Origin: Lysobacter sp.
Lineage (GTDB): Bacteria; Pseudomonadota; Gammaproteobacteria; Xanthomonadales; Xanthomonadaceae
Assembly: GCA_008015835.1 (NCBI GenBank)
Contig: SSGH01000030.1
Span: 1-46,279, forward strand
DNA length: 46,279 nt
Direction of reading: 5' to 3'
This document shows, in pieces, positions 18,509-27,965 of the stretch (position 1 is the first letter of the stretch; the number at the start of each line of letters is the position of its first letter). The notes under the pieces are model-generated. The model was given only the letters and a program-made list of their open reading frames with translations. It made no database searches and was not told where the DNA came from. Both the position numbers and the translations under genes were made by a program.

Positions 18509-20008
18509 TCAGCGTCTCGGCGATGCGGCGCGCGCGAAACGGGCGAGCGGGCCGTCGTCGACGCGTGCGGCGGCGGGCATCGGGCGCAGCGATTCGCCGT
18601 ACGCCGGCTGCGTCGGTTGCGCGGGCAAAGCCGCTTGCACGGGCGGCGCGTCGACCGTTGGCGTGTCGGCGTACTGCGGAGCGATGTCCGTGCCCTGGAA
18701 GATGCCCAGCGGCGTGTAGCCGGCGTAGCCCGGGAACACCGTGCCGAGGCGATTGTTGCCCATTCGGCGAATCAGCAATTCGGAGAAGACGCGGCGGTAA
18801 TCGGTGGTCACCGGGATATCGCCGAAATACGGCGAGAGCACCTGCGGGTCGAGACCCAACCATTGGCCGTAGAACTTACGGCCGTTCACCGGGCCGCCGA
18901 GCACCAGCATCGGATTGCCGTAACCGTGATCGGTGCCGTAGCTGCCGTTCTGGCGCACGCGGCGCCCGAATTCGGACTGCACGATCACCGTGGTCCGCGC
19001 GATTTCGCCGCTGCCGTTCAGCTCGTTGTAGAACGCGGCGAGCGCCTGTGACAGCTCGGCGATTTTGTTTTGGTAGTAGTGATAACCGCTGCCGGCGGTG
19101 CCTTGGCCGTCGTGGGTGTCCCAGCCGCCCAAATCGAGCGTCGCGTAACGCATGCCGAGGTTGAAGCGGATCGATTGCGCGATCGTCCACAACTGCCGGG
19201 CGAAGGTGGTGGTGGGCCAGTTCGCCGGCAGGGTCGAGGTGTAGGGCTGCTGCGCGATCATGCGCAGCGCGCCGTCGGCGCGCGCACCGGCCACTTCCGC
19301 GCCGGTCGCGCCGGCCCACAGACTGGCGAGGGTTTCGTTCAGGCCCTTGGTGCCGGCCGGCATGCCGCTGCGGTATTGCTGCCATTGCCACGCACCGGCG
19401 TTCAGCGCGAAATCGCTGGGGCTGGGCATGCCGATGGATTGCGTCGAGCCGATCAGATTCGCCGGTTGCCGCGCGGCGACCGCCAACAGCGGCAGCGCGG
19501 GCGTGCCGATCGCGCCGGGTTGGCTGTTCCAGGCGCGGGTCAACCAACCGGTGCCGGTGCTCTGCGTGCCCGGCGTGCCCAGGTCCAAATACAACTGCGC
19601 GTCGAAATGGCTGCGCGTGACCACGTTCGCGATGCCGCAGCTATGCACGATCGCCAGTTTTCCGGCGTCCCACAGATCGCGCAGGCCGGTCGCGGACGGG
19701 TGCAGCCCGAAGCCGGTTGCGCTGCCGTTGGCCAGCGTCAGCGGAAGCGCGCCGTACGTGCCGCTGGCGTCGATCTTCAGATTCGGCCGCGCTTCCTCGT
19801 AGAACGTGCGGTCGTTGCCGGACACCGGCGGCACCAGATTCAAGCCGTCCATGCCGCCGCGCAGAAAGATATGCACGACGGTGTCGTAGTTATTGACGGC
19901 GGCCTGCGCTTCGTCGGCGAAAAACAGCGTGGGGCCGAGCGCGCCGGCCGCGGCGGTGGCGCAGCAACCTTTGAGGAAGTGGCGCCGGTCGAGACGGAGA
20001 TGATGCAT
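18509..20008 (-). CDS. DUF1501 exported protein, copy 2 (Tat signal)
   Basis: 499 residues. The N-terminus LDRRHFLKGCCATAAAGALG is a twin-arginine signal (RRHFLK followed by a hydrophobic stretch), so the protein is probably folded before export. DUF1501 proteins belong to the alkaline phosphatase/sulfatase-like superfamily; no biochemical activity is assigned to this branch as far as I know. Visible family segments are FLRGGMDGLNLVPP, LHPSATGLRDLWDAGKLAIV, DLGGWDTHDGQG and VQSEFGRRVRQNGSYGTDHG, which contain candidate metal-binding Asp and His residues. It starts 10 bases after the DUF1800 gene and is closely similar to the protein at 22166-23662. It ends near the bidirectional terminator. 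Confidence 0.9.
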   Translation of the reverse strand: MHHLRLDRRHFLKGCCATAAAGALGPTLFFADEAQAAVNNYDTVVHIFLRGGMDGLNLVPPVSGNDRTFYEEARPNLKIDASGTYGALPLTLANGSATGFGLHPSATGLRDLWDAGKLAIVHSCGIANVVTRSHFDAQLYLDLGTPGTQSTGTGWLTRAWNSQPGAIGTPALPLLAVAARQPANLIGSTQSIGMPSPSDFALNAGAWQWQQYRSGMPAGTKGLNETLASLWAGATGAEVAGARADGALRMIAQQPYTSTLPANWPTTTFARQLWTIAQSIRFNLGMRYATLDLGGWDTHDGQGTAGSGYHYYQNKIAELSQALAAFYNELNGSGEIARTTVIVQSEFGRRVRQNGSYGTDHGYGNPMLVLGGPVNGRKFYGQWLGLDPQVLSPYFGDIPVTTDYRRVFSELLIRRMGNNRLGTVFPGYAGYTPLGIFQGTDIAPQYADTPTVDAPPVQAALPAQPTQPAYGESLRPMPAAARVDDGPLARFARAASPRR

Positions 20009-20018
20009 GGCGGGCTCC

Positions 20019-21869
20019 TCAGCGGACGATGAACTCGGGGGACAGCAGGATCAGCGACACGAGACTGCGCAAACGCTGCTGGTTGTAGTGCGCCTTGGGA
20101 TTGCTCGCCGCCCAGGTGTCGGTATCGGCGATGACGTCCGTGGCCGCGCCGTTCTGCGCCATGAACGACACCAGCACCTGCCGACGCGACGCCGTCGGGA
20201 TATAGCCGAGGATGCGCTGGCACCAGAAGTCGACCAGATTGTTCGCCGTCCAACTGCTCACGTTCGCGCGGGTCGTGGCGAGGATAGGCACCAGCGTCGA
20301 CGAACCGCCGTCGCCGGTTTCGGTCATCCAATTCAACAAACGCCAACTCATCGCGTAGGAATTCGAACCCGACCACGCCACCGCGACGTCCGGATACCCG
20401 TTCGGCGCGGGCCATTCGTAGGGAACGTTGCCGGTGAAGCTCATCAACCAGAACACTTCGTCGGTTTTGCTGTCGCCGACGCGAGGCGTCCAATTGCAGT
20501 CCAAGGCGCGCAGCGTGGCGGCCACCAACTCGAACGGCCGGCGGTGCTTCATGCCCCAGGCGTTCTTGAACGCGTCCGACAGCAGGATATGCCGCAGCGT
20601 GAGTTTGATCTGGTTCGGGCTTTGCCAGTTCTGCCGGAAAATCGCGGCGGCGCTGTCGACCAAGGCGGGATTCGGCGCATCGGAGACGAAGCGACGGATC
20701 AGTTTCTTGCAGATGAATTTCGCGACGCGCGGATGGCTGGCGAGACGGTCGAGAATATCGCGACCGTCCTTCATCGCCGGCTGTTCGGGATTGAGGAATT
20801 TGCCGAGCACGAATTTCGGGCCGGCGTCGTGCCACGCCGAGCGGTACACGAACGTGCCGTCGTCCTCGGTCGGATATTGCCAATGCCCGTCTTTGATCGA
20901 CCAGCCGGTGAACGCCGACGCGGTTTCGTACACGTCCACGTCGGTGTAGCCGATCGGATAACTCGGGTCTTCCGGGCAAGGCGGCACTTGGAACGGATCG
21001 ACGAAACCGAGGTAGTTCTCGGCGCCCAGCGTGTGCAATTCCAGCAACTCGCGCGCGAAGTTCTCGTTCGGGCCCGAGCGCGTGTTCGAGGCGTTATCGA
21101 GGTAGTACATCATCGCCGCGCTCTGCGCGACCGCTTCGAGCATCGTTCGGAAATTGCCGAACGCGTTCGCGCGCAGCACATCGCGGTTGTAGTGCACCGA
21201 CACCGGGCCGACCGAGAAGTCGTTCGCGGTCACGTTGAAGTGGTTGTGCCAGAAACCCACCATCACTTCTTGCAATTGCCGCTTGGAATAGATCGCGCGG
21301 GCCAGGGCCGAGCGCTGCGTTTCCCAGGCCGGACGCATGCGGATATCCCACACCGGATCGGGCGCGACGTGGTCGGCCCACAGTTGGGTGAGGGATTTGC
21401 TCAGGGTGCTGTAGCCAGCGGCGGTCAGACGCGCGTCGAACGCGCTGTCGTCGATCGCGGCCGGATCGAGCTGCTGATCGACGAACGCGGTCAACCGCGC
21501 CGTGTCGTTCGCGCCCAGCGCGTTGAAGGCGGCGATCGACGCGGCGGTCGCGCCGAACGTGGTGTTGTTGAGCACACGCACCGCGAACGGCGCGCGCTGC
21601 AGCGTGAGCAATTGCGACGGCGAACTGTTGGCGGCGACGCGACGCGGCGGAGCGGTCGCGCCCGGCGCCGGGCTGGGCGACGCGACCGGCGCGATGGGCG
21701 GCGGTGCGCTCGGCTCGGCCGTTTTGGCGATGCCCGCCAGCGCGTCTTGCGGATCGACCGTGCGCAGCGGCGCTTGGAAATGGAGGCGTCCTTCGATGCC
21801 GTAGCGTTCGGCGAGGACGGCGTAGACCTTACGTCGCATTTTCGACGTTTTGGCGATCTTTCTGGGCAT
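20019..21869 (-). CDS. DUF1800 protein, copy 2
   Basis: 616 residues, first gene of a two-gene cassette with DUF1501. The DUF1800 core is visible: ALGANDTARLTAFVDQQLDP, LQEVMVGFWHNHFNV, NFARELLELHTLGAENY, the segment around YTDVDVYETASAFTGWS, HPRVAKFICKKLIRRFVSD and LRHILLSDAFKNAWG. There is no obvious signal peptide; the N-terminus is basic and is followed by a Pro/Ala-rich linker around residues 50-75. The family co-occurs with DUF1501 and its function is unknown. A GGAG ribosome site precedes ATG 21869. A second, clearly paralogous copy lies at 23673-25481. Confidence 0.9.
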   Translation of the reverse strand: MPRKIAKTSKMRRKVYAVLAERYGIEGRLHFQAPLRTVDPQDALAGIAKTAEPSAPPPIAPVASPSPAPGATAPPRRVAANSSPSQLLTLQRAPFAVRVLNNTTFGATAASIAAFNALGANDTARLTAFVDQQLDPAAIDDSAFDARLTAAGYSTLSKSLTQLWADHVAPDPVWDIRMRPAWETQRSALARAIYSKRQLQEVMVGFWHNHFNVTANDFSVGPVSVHYNRDVLRANAFGNFRTMLEAVAQSAAMMYYLDNASNTRSGPNENFARELLELHTLGAENYLGFVDPFQVPPCPEDPSYPIGYTDVDVYETASAFTGWSIKDGHWQYPTEDDGTFVYRSAWHDAGPKFVLGKFLNPEQPAMKDGRDILDRLASHPRVAKFICKKLIRRFVSDAPNPALVDSAAAIFRQNWQSPNQIKLTLRHILLSDAFKNAWGMKHRRPFELVAATLRALDCNWTPRVGDSKTDEVFWLMSFTGNVPYEWPAPNGYPDVAVAWSGSNSYAMSWRLLNWMTETGDGGSSTLVPILATTRANVSSWTANNLVDFWCQRILGYIPTASRRQVLVSFMAQNGAATDVIADTDTWAASNPKAHYNQQRLRSLVSLILLSPEFIVR

Positions 21870-22165
21870 CGACTGGCTCCGATGGCGCGGCCGGCGAGCG
21901 GCGTGAACGTTGACGCGGCGGATCCCCCGTCGGTAAGCATGCCACAGGCCGTCTTACAAAACGTGATTCGTCCCGCAGTCCGTTCCTAAACAGAGCCTCA
22001 CATGGCGTTTTCGGGCATCCCGCGTCGCACAGACGCGCTGTGAGTGGGCGGCGTCGTCCTCTCGCGAGCGTCGATGCGCTTCGTTGTCGCGCGCGCGACG
22101 AAGCATGCAGCGGTCGCGCGCATCGCCGGCCGCGTTCGCGGGCGTCGGCGATGCGCGGCGGTGGA
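21870..22165 (-). other. Spacer between the two DUF1800-DUF1501 cassettes
   Basis: 296 bases with no supported gene and no strong terminator. It presumably holds the promoter of the downstream cassette, but I could not find a convincing -35/-10 pair. Confidence 0.4.
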
Positions 22166-23662
22166 TCAAGACAGCCCGAATACCGCGAGCAGGCGGCGAA
22201 TCCAGCCGTTCTCGTCGCGTTGGCGGGCGCGCTGCGCCTGCGGGGTTTCGCGCAGGGATTCGCCGTAGACCGGCTGCGGGTCGGAGCGCAAATAAGCGCC
22301 GATGCGGCCTTGTTCGGGCGTGTCCACGTACTGCGGCGTGAGATCGGTGCCCTGGAAAATGCCGAGCGGGGTGTAGCCGGTGTAGCCTGGGAAAATCTGG
22401 CTGAGCTTGTTGTTGCCCATGCGCCGGATCATCAGCTCGCTGAACACGCGGCGGAAGTCGGTGGTCACCGGCACGTCGCCGAAGTACGGCGCGAGCACCA
22501 CCGGGTCCAGGCCCAACCACTGGCCGTAGAGTTTGCGGCCGTTCACCGGGCCGCCCAGCACCAGCAGCGGGCTGCCGTAGCCGTGATCGGTGCCGCCGCT
22601 GGCGTTTTGACGGACGCGACGGCCGAATTCCGACTGTACGATCACCGTGACGCGGCCGATTTCGCCGCCGTTGTTGAGTTCGTCGAAGAACGCCTTGAGC
22701 GACTGCGACAGATCGGCGATGCGGTTGGAGTAGTTGCTGTTGCCGACCGTGCCTTGGTTTTCGTGCGTGTCCCAGCCGCCCAAGTCGACCGCCGCATAAC
22801 GCAGGCCGAGGTTGAAGCGGATCGATTGCGCCACGGTCCACAACTGGCGCGCGAACGTGCTGGTCGGCCAGGCGACGGGCGTCGTCGGCAGCGTCGTGGT
22901 GTAGCCCTGCTGCGCGATCAACCGCATCGAACCATCGGCGCGACTGCCGGCGATTTCCAAGCCCGTTGGCCCGGCCCAGAGGCTCGCCATCGTTTCGGTG
23001 ACGCCCTTGGTGCCGGCCGGCATGCCGGTGCGATACGCGTACCACTGCGGCGCGCCGGTGTTCAGCGAGAAATCGCTCGGGCTCGGCATCGACAGCGATT
23101 GCGTGGAGCCGCGCATATTGTTCGGTTGGCGGCTGGCGACGGCGAGCAATGGCATCGAGACGCCGCCCAGCCCCTGGGTTTGCCACGCGCGCGTCATCCA
23201 ACCGGTGCTGGCGTTGAGGTCGCCCGGCGTGCCGAGGTCCAGATACGCCTGCGCGTCGAAGTGGCTGCGCGTAACGACGGTCTGCAGGCCGCAGGATTGG
23301 ACGACCGCGAGCTTGCCCGCATCCCAAAGATCGCGCAGGCCGACGGCGGACGGGTGAATGCCGAAACCGGTGGATGCGCCGGAGGCTAGGGTGAGCGGCA
23401 GCGCGGCATCGGTGCCGGTGGCGGGGATTCGCAGCGTCGGGCGCGCTTCTTCGTAGAACGTGCGATCGTTGCCGCTGATCGGCGTGATCAGGTTCAAACC
23501 ATCGTAACCGCCGCGCAGGAACACCATGACCACGGTGTCGTAGCTGTTCGCCGCCGCCTGCGCGTCCTGCGAGAACAACAGGCTCGGGCCGAGCGCGCTG
23601 ATCGCGACGCTCGCGCCGCAGCCTTTCAGGAATTCGCGCCGATCCAGTCCGGGAGTGTGCAT
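22166..23662 (-). CDS. DUF1501 exported protein, copy 1 (Tat signal)
   Basis: 498 residues with a twin-arginine signal (LDRREFLKGCGASVAISALG). The same landmarks as copy 2 are present in the same order: FLRGGYDGLNLITP, SGNDRTFYEEARP, HPSAVGLRDLWDAGKLAVV, TRSHFDAQAYLDLGTPG, DLGGWDTHENQG and VQSEFGRRVRQNASGGTDHG. Differences from copy 2 concentrate in the middle and the extreme C-terminus, where this copy ends in a longer basic stretch. It is 10 bases downstream of its DUF1800 partner, the same spacing as in the second cassette. The fold is expected to be alkaline phosphatase-like; the substrate is unknown. Confidence 0.9.
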   Translation of the reverse strand: MHTPGLDRREFLKGCGASVAISALGPSLLFSQDAQAAANSYDTVVMVFLRGGYDGLNLITPISGNDRTFYEEARPTLRIPATGTDAALPLTLASGASTGFGIHPSAVGLRDLWDAGKLAVVQSCGLQTVVTRSHFDAQAYLDLGTPGDLNASTGWMTRAWQTQGLGGVSMPLLAVASRQPNNMRGSTQSLSMPSPSDFSLNTGAPQWYAYRTGMPAGTKGVTETMASLWAGPTGLEIAGSRADGSMRLIAQQGYTTTLPTTPVAWPTSTFARQLWTVAQSIRFNLGLRYAAVDLGGWDTHENQGTVGNSNYSNRIADLSQSLKAFFDELNNGGEIGRVTVIVQSEFGRRVRQNASGGTDHGYGSPLLVLGGPVNGRKLYGQWLGLDPVVLAPYFGDVPVTTDFRRVFSELMIRRMGNNKLSQIFPGYTGYTPLGIFQGTDLTPQYVDTPEQGRIGAYLRSDPQPVYGESLRETPQAQRARQRDENGWIRRLLAVFGLS

Positions 23663-23672
23663 GGCGTGGTCC

Positions 23673-25481
23673 TCAGCGGGTCATGAATTCGGGGGACATC
23701 AGGATCATCGCGACCATGCTGCGGATGCGCTGCTGGTTGTAATGACGCTTCAGATCGGTGGTGGCGGACGTGTCGGTGTCGGTGATGACGTAGGTCGCCG
23801 GGTCGCCGTTCTGGGCGAGGAAGGACACCAGAATCTGCCGACGCGACGCGACCGGGATGTAGCCGAGCAGGCGCTGGCACCAGAAATTCACCAGATTATT
23901 CGCGGTCCACGAGGCGACGTTGCTGCGGCTCAACGCCAGGATCGGCAACAGCGGCGTGGTCGCGGTGTCGGTGTCCCTGGTTTCGGTCAACCAGGTCAGC
24001 ATGCGCCAAGTGGTGACCATGTTGTTCGAGGCCGACCAAATCACGCTCACGTCCGGATACCCGTTCGGCGCGGCCCAATCGTAGGGCGCATGGCCGGTCG
24101 CGGTGAGGCGGCCCATGAAATCGTTGCTGCGGGTTTCGCTGATGCCTTTGATCGTCCAATCGCTGCCGCCGATGCGCAGCGCGGCGGCCATCAATTCGAA
24201 CGGGCGCCGACTCTTTTGCCCCCACGCGTAGATGAAGGCGTTCGATAGCAGGATATGCCGCAGCGTGAGTCGGATCTGATTCGGGTGCTGCCAGTTGGCG
24301 CGGAACACCGCCGCGGCGCTGTCGATCAGCGCCGGGTCCGGATTGTCGGACACGAAGCGGCGGATCAGTTTTTTGCAGATGAATTTCGCCACGCGCGGAT
24401 GCGTCGCGAGACGGTCGTAGATATCGCGGCCGTCCTTCATCGCCGCCTGCTCGGGCAGGATGTACATGCCGAGTACTTGTTTCGGGCCGGCGTCGTGCAT
24501 CGCCTGACGGTAGACGAACGTGCCGTCGTTTTCGGCCGGGAACCCGTTGCCGCCGTTTTTCACCGTCCAGCCGGTGAATGCGGCCGCGGTGTCGTACACG
24601 TCGAGGTCGGTGTAGCCGATCGGATAGTTCGGGTCTTCCGGCGCAGGCGGCACCTGCGTCGGGTTGACGAAGCCGAGGTAGTTCTCCGCGCCCATCGCGT
24701 GCAATTCCAACAGCTCGCGCGCGTAGTTTTCGTTCGGGCCGGAGCGCGAATTGCTGCGATTGTTGAGGTAATACATCATCGCCGTGCTCTTGCCCACTTC
24801 TTCGAGCAGCGTGCGGAAATTGCCGAAGACATTCGCGCGAATGACGTCGCGGTTGTAGTGCACGTACACCGACGAGGGCGTGCCGCTGTTGATCGCGACG
24901 TTGAAGTGGTTCTGCCAGAAATCGACGAGTTGCTCCTGCAACTGGCGCTTCGAATACGCGGTGCGCATCAGCGCGGCGCGCTGCGTTTCGCGCGCGGGCG
25001 CGCCGCTGTCGGTGGTGACCAGAACGTGATCGGCCCAAAGCTGCGCCAGCGTTTTATTGAGCGTGGTGTAGCCGTTGGCGGCCGACAGCCGCGCTTCCAG
25101 CGCGCTGTCGTCGATCGCCGCCGGGTTCATCTGCTGATCGACGAACGCGGTCAGCCGCGCGGTGTCGTTGGCGCCGAGCGCGTTGAACTCGGCGATCGAG
25201 GTCGGGGTCGCGCCGGCGGTGAGGTTGTTCAGGACGCGAACCGCGAACGGCGCGCGCTGCAGCGTGACCAACAGCGAGCGCGATGAATCGGCGGCGACCG
25301 GCCCCGAGCGCACCGGCGCGCCGGACGACGATGCGACGATGTCGGGGGCTTGCTCGGGTTCCGAGGCGAGCGTGCGTTCCGGAATCGGTTGGAAGCGGAC
25401 CCGGCCGCGAATTCCGTTGCGCTGCAGGATCGCGCTGTACAGCGCCTTACGTCGCGAGAAGGGGAGGATCGGTCTGGCCAT
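23673..25481 (-). CDS. DUF1800 protein, copy 1
   Basis: 602 residues from ATG 25481 (an AGGAG site lies about 9 bases upstream); the frame is open further upstream but that part lacks family features. Core segments match copy 2: ALGANDTARLTAFVDQQMNP, LQEQLVDFWQNHFNV, NYARELLELHAMGAENYLGF, YTDLDVYDTAAAFTGWT, HPRVAKFICKKLIRRFVSD and LRHILLSNAFIYAWGQKSRR. The linker after residue 40 is shorter and less Pro-rich than in copy 2. The gene follows the bdhA gene by about 160 bases on the same strand. Confidence 0.9.
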   Translation of the reverse strand: MARPILPFSRRKALYSAILQRNGIRGRVRFQPIPERTLASEPEQAPDIVASSSGAPVRSGPVAADSSRSLLVTLQRAPFAVRVLNNLTAGATPTSIAEFNALGANDTARLTAFVDQQMNPAAIDDSALEARLSAANGYTTLNKTLAQLWADHVLVTTDSGAPARETQRAALMRTAYSKRQLQEQLVDFWQNHFNVAINSGTPSSVYVHYNRDVIRANVFGNFRTLLEEVGKSTAMMYYLNNRSNSRSGPNENYARELLELHAMGAENYLGFVNPTQVPPAPEDPNYPIGYTDLDVYDTAAAFTGWTVKNGGNGFPAENDGTFVYRQAMHDAGPKQVLGMYILPEQAAMKDGRDIYDRLATHPRVAKFICKKLIRRFVSDNPDPALIDSAAAVFRANWQHPNQIRLTLRHILLSNAFIYAWGQKSRRPFELMAAALRIGGSDWTIKGISETRSNDFMGRLTATGHAPYDWAAPNGYPDVSVIWSASNNMVTTWRMLTWLTETRDTDTATTPLLPILALSRSNVASWTANNLVNFWCQRLLGYIPVASRRQILVSFLAQNGDPATYVITDTDTSATTDLKRHYNQQRIRSMVAMILMSPEFMTR

Positions 25482-25639
25482 CGGTCGTGCTCCTGATCTG
25501 CGGCGCGACTCGTCGACCGCGCTCGGCGCGATGATGAACGATTGAATGAACGAAGCGTTGACATCCGCAGCGCGGAAGCGTGATCGCCCGCACGAACCGG
25601 CGAAAAAAACTTCGGCGGCCGAGGCCTTTAACGAAACCT

Positions 25640-26443
25640 TTACTGCGCCGTCCAGCCGCCGTCGATGGGGAAGGACGCGCCGGTGATGTTGTGCGCCTCG
25701 CGACGGCATAACCAGGTCGCCATCGCGGCGATGTCTTCCGGCAGCGACATGCGCCCGCTCGGCTGTTTCTCGCTGACCAGCGCGCGCACGCCGTCTTCGC
25801 GGCTGCCGCCCGCGCGGCGCGCTTGGATTTGCGGCTCGATCAGCGCGGTCTCCACCCAGCCGGGGCAGATGCAGTTGACGGTGATGCCGCCGGATTCGCG
25901 GCTGCCGAGCGCGGCGTATTCCAGGCCCGCGACTTTGCTCAAACCGACGATGCCGAACTTGCTGGCGACGTACGGCGCTTTATGGATCGACGCCACTAAG
26001 CCGTGCACCGAAGCGACATTGATCACGCGCCCGTAACCGCGCTCGGCCATGCCGGGCATCGCCAAGCGCATGGTGTGGAAGGCCGCGCTCAGATTGATCG
26101 CGAGAATGTCGTTCCATTTCTGCACCGGCATCTCCGCCAGCGGCACCGCGTGCTGGATGCCGGCGTTGTTGATCAGCACATCGACCGGCGACCACGCCGC
26201 GATCTGCGCCATCATCGTCTCGATCTGATCGGGGTCGCGCAGGTCCGCGCCGAAGTGGCGGGCGTCGGCCGCGCCGGCTTCGCGCACTGCGCGCAGCGCG
26301 TCTTCGATTTGCTCGGGCGTGCCCAGACCATTGACGGCGATCTTCGCGCCGGCCGCGGCGAGGCCGCAGGCGATGGCGAGGCCGATGCCGGACGTGCTGC
26401 CGGTGACGAGGGCGGTGCGGTGTTCGAGGAAGCGGTCGGTCAT
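25640..26443 (-). CDS. bdhA: 3-hydroxybutyrate dehydrogenase (short-chain dehydrogenase)
   Basis: 267-residue cytoplasmic NAD-dependent enzyme oxidising D-3-hydroxybutyrate to acetoacetate. The Rossmann glycine motif TGSTSGIG is at 14-21, NNAG at 92-95, and the catalytic Ser145, Tyr158 and Lys162 lie in VINVASVHGLVASIHKAPYV-ASK. The segments NNAGIQHAVPL, SVHGLVASIHKAPYVA, CICPGWVETALIEPQI and the terminal DGGWTAQ are typical of bacterial 3-hydroxybutyrate dehydrogenases and not of generic SDRs. The neighbour upstream on the same strand is a GntP permease, which would supply the substrate. A terminator sits only 23 bases before the start codon and no good ribosome site is seen. Confidence 0.88.
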   Translation of the reverse strand: MTDRFLEHRTALVTGSTSGIGLAIACGLAAAGAKIAVNGLGTPEQIEDALRAVREAGAADARHFGADLRDPDQIETMMAQIAAWSPVDVLINNAGIQHAVPLAEMPVQKWNDILAINLSAAFHTMRLAMPGMAERGYGRVINVASVHGLVASIHKAPYVASKFGIVGLSKVAGLEYAALGSRESGGITVNCICPGWVETALIEPQIQARRAGGSREDGVRALVSEKQPSGRMSLPEDIAAMATWLCRREAHNITGASFPIDGGWTAQ

Positions 26444-26465
26444 GGCGGCGTCGGCGGTGTGAGGG

Positions 26466-26491
26466 CAAAAAAACGCCGCGCCGTGCGCGGC
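26466..26491 (-). terminator. Intercistronic terminator between gntP-type gene and bdhA
   Basis: Read on the minus strand, CGCCGCGC-ACG-GCGCGGCG (26491 to 26473) is an 8-bp stem followed by seven T residues (26472-26466). It is the most canonical Rho-independent terminator in the window, yet bdhA starts 23 bases further on. Confidence 0.85.
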
Positions 26492-26558
26492 GAAAGGGAG
26501 AACATCATGCCGCGTTCGCCGCGCCGCTGCGCGCGGACGGCGAAAACGCGAGGCGGGG

Positions 26559-27965
26559 TCAGACCAAGCCGGTGGCGTAGAACACGCCGATGACGAAGAA
26601 CACGGCCAAGGTCTTGATCAGGGTGATCGCGAACACGTCTTTGTACGCCTGGCGGTGCGTCAAACCGGTGACGGCGAGCAGCGTGATCACCGCGCCGTTG
26701 TGCGGGAGCGTGTCCATGCCGCCGGACGCCATCGAGGCGATGCGATGCAGCACCTCCATCGGAATGTCCGCGGCCTGCGCATTGGCGATGAACGTCTCGG
26801 CCATCGCCGCCAGCGCGATGCTCATGCCGCCCGAGGCCGAGCCGGTGATGCCGGCGAGGGAGGTCACGGTGATCGCCTCGTTGATCAGCGGGTTCGGAAT
26901 GGCCTGCAGCGCGTTGGCGACGACCAAGAAACCGGGCAGGGCGGCGATGACCGCGCCGAAGCCGTATTCGGAGGCGGTGTTCATCGATGCGAGCAAGGCG
27001 CCGCCGATCGCCGACTTCGTGCCTTCGGCGAAACTGGCGACGACGGGTTTCCACGCGAGCAGCACCACCGCGACGATGCCTGCGATCAGCGCGGCCTGCA
27101 CCGCCCAGATCGCGGCGACTTTCGAGATTTCCTGCACCACCGGCGCGGCCTTGCCGATCACCGCGGGCACGAATTCGTGGCTTTTGCCGTAGAACTCCGG
27201 AATCCACAGCCCCAGCACCTTATTGACCACGCCCACCAGCACCAGCGGCGACAGCGCGATCAGCGGATGCGCCAATTTGCGATCCGCCGAGAACGGCGCC
27301 GGCTCGTTGAGCAGCGTCGCCGGATCGCCGTAGCCTTCGCCGTTGCGTTTCGCGGCGCGGCGGCGCGATTCGAGGTACAGCAAGCCGACCGCGAGGATGA
27401 ACACCGCGCCGATGCTGCCCAGCCACGGCGCGGCCCAGGCGTCGGTGCCGAAGAACGAGGTCGGAATGATGTTCTGGATCTGCGGCGTGCCCGGCAGCGC
27501 ATCCATGGTGAAGGTGAATGCGCCGAGCGCGATCGTGCCGGGAATCAGGCGCTTGGGAATATCGCTTTGACGGAACAACTCCGCGGCGAACGGATACACC
27601 GCGAACACCACCACGAACAGCGACACGCCGCCGTAGGTCAGCAGCGCGCAGACCGCGACGATCGATAGCATCGCGCGCTCCGGCCCGAACAATTTGATCG
27701 TCGCTTGCACGATGGACTTGGAGAAGCCCGAGACCTCGATCAGCTTGCCGAAGATCGCGCCGAGCAAAAACACCGGGAAATACAGTTTCAGGAAGCCGAC
27801 CATCTTCTCCATGAACAGGCCGGTGAACATCGGCGCGACCAGCGAAGGATCGGTCAACAGCACCGCGCCCAACGCCGCGATCGGCGCGAACAGAATCACG
27901 CTGTAGCCGCGGTAGGCCACGAACATCAGAAAACACAGCGCGGCCAAAACGATCGCGAACGACAT
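26559..27965 (-). CDS. GntP-family permease, probable 3-hydroxybutyrate/gluconate-type transporter
   Basis: 468-residue inner-membrane protein of the GntP (gluconate:proton symporter) family with about 12 hydrophobic helices. Characteristic segments are FPVFLLGAIFGKLIEVSGFSKS (in two parts), ALLTYGGVSLFVVVFAVYP, FTMDALPGTPQIQN and GITGSASGGMSIALAAM. ATG 27965 is used because it opens directly into the first membrane helix and is preceded by AGGAAT. Next to 3-hydroxybutyrate dehydrogenase, the likely substrate is 3-hydroxybutyrate or a related short hydroxy acid; this is inferred from context. Divergent from the TonB-dependent receptor gene at 28232. Confidence 0.88.
   Translation of the reverse strand: MSFAIVLAALCFLMFVAYRGYSVILFAPIAALGAVLLTDPSLVAPMFTGLFMEKMVGFLKLYFPVFLLGAIFGKLIEVSGFSKSIVQATIKLFGPERAMLSIVAVCALLTYGGVSLFVVVFAVYPFAAELFRQSDIPKRLIPGTIALGAFTFTMDALPGTPQIQNIIPTSFFGTDAWAAPWLGSIGAVFILAVGLLYLESRRRAAKRNGEGYGDPATLLNEPAPFSADRKLAHPLIALSPLVLVGVVNKVLGLWIPEFYGKSHEFVPAVIGKAAPVVQEISKVAAIWAVQAALIAGIVAVVLLAWKPVVASFAEGTKSAIGGALLASMNTASEYGFGAVIAALPGFLVVANALQAIPNPLINEAITVTSLAGITGSASGGMSIALAAMAETFIANAQAADIPMEVLHRIASMASGGMDTLPHNGAVITLLAVTGLTHRQAYKDVFAITLIKTLAVFFVIGVFYATGLV

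Noticed and set aside
18509-25481. Prophage or transposon as the source of the duplicated cassettes
   Set aside because: No integrase, transposase, att site or flanking repeat is visible and base composition is similar to the neighbours, so simple tandem duplication fits better.
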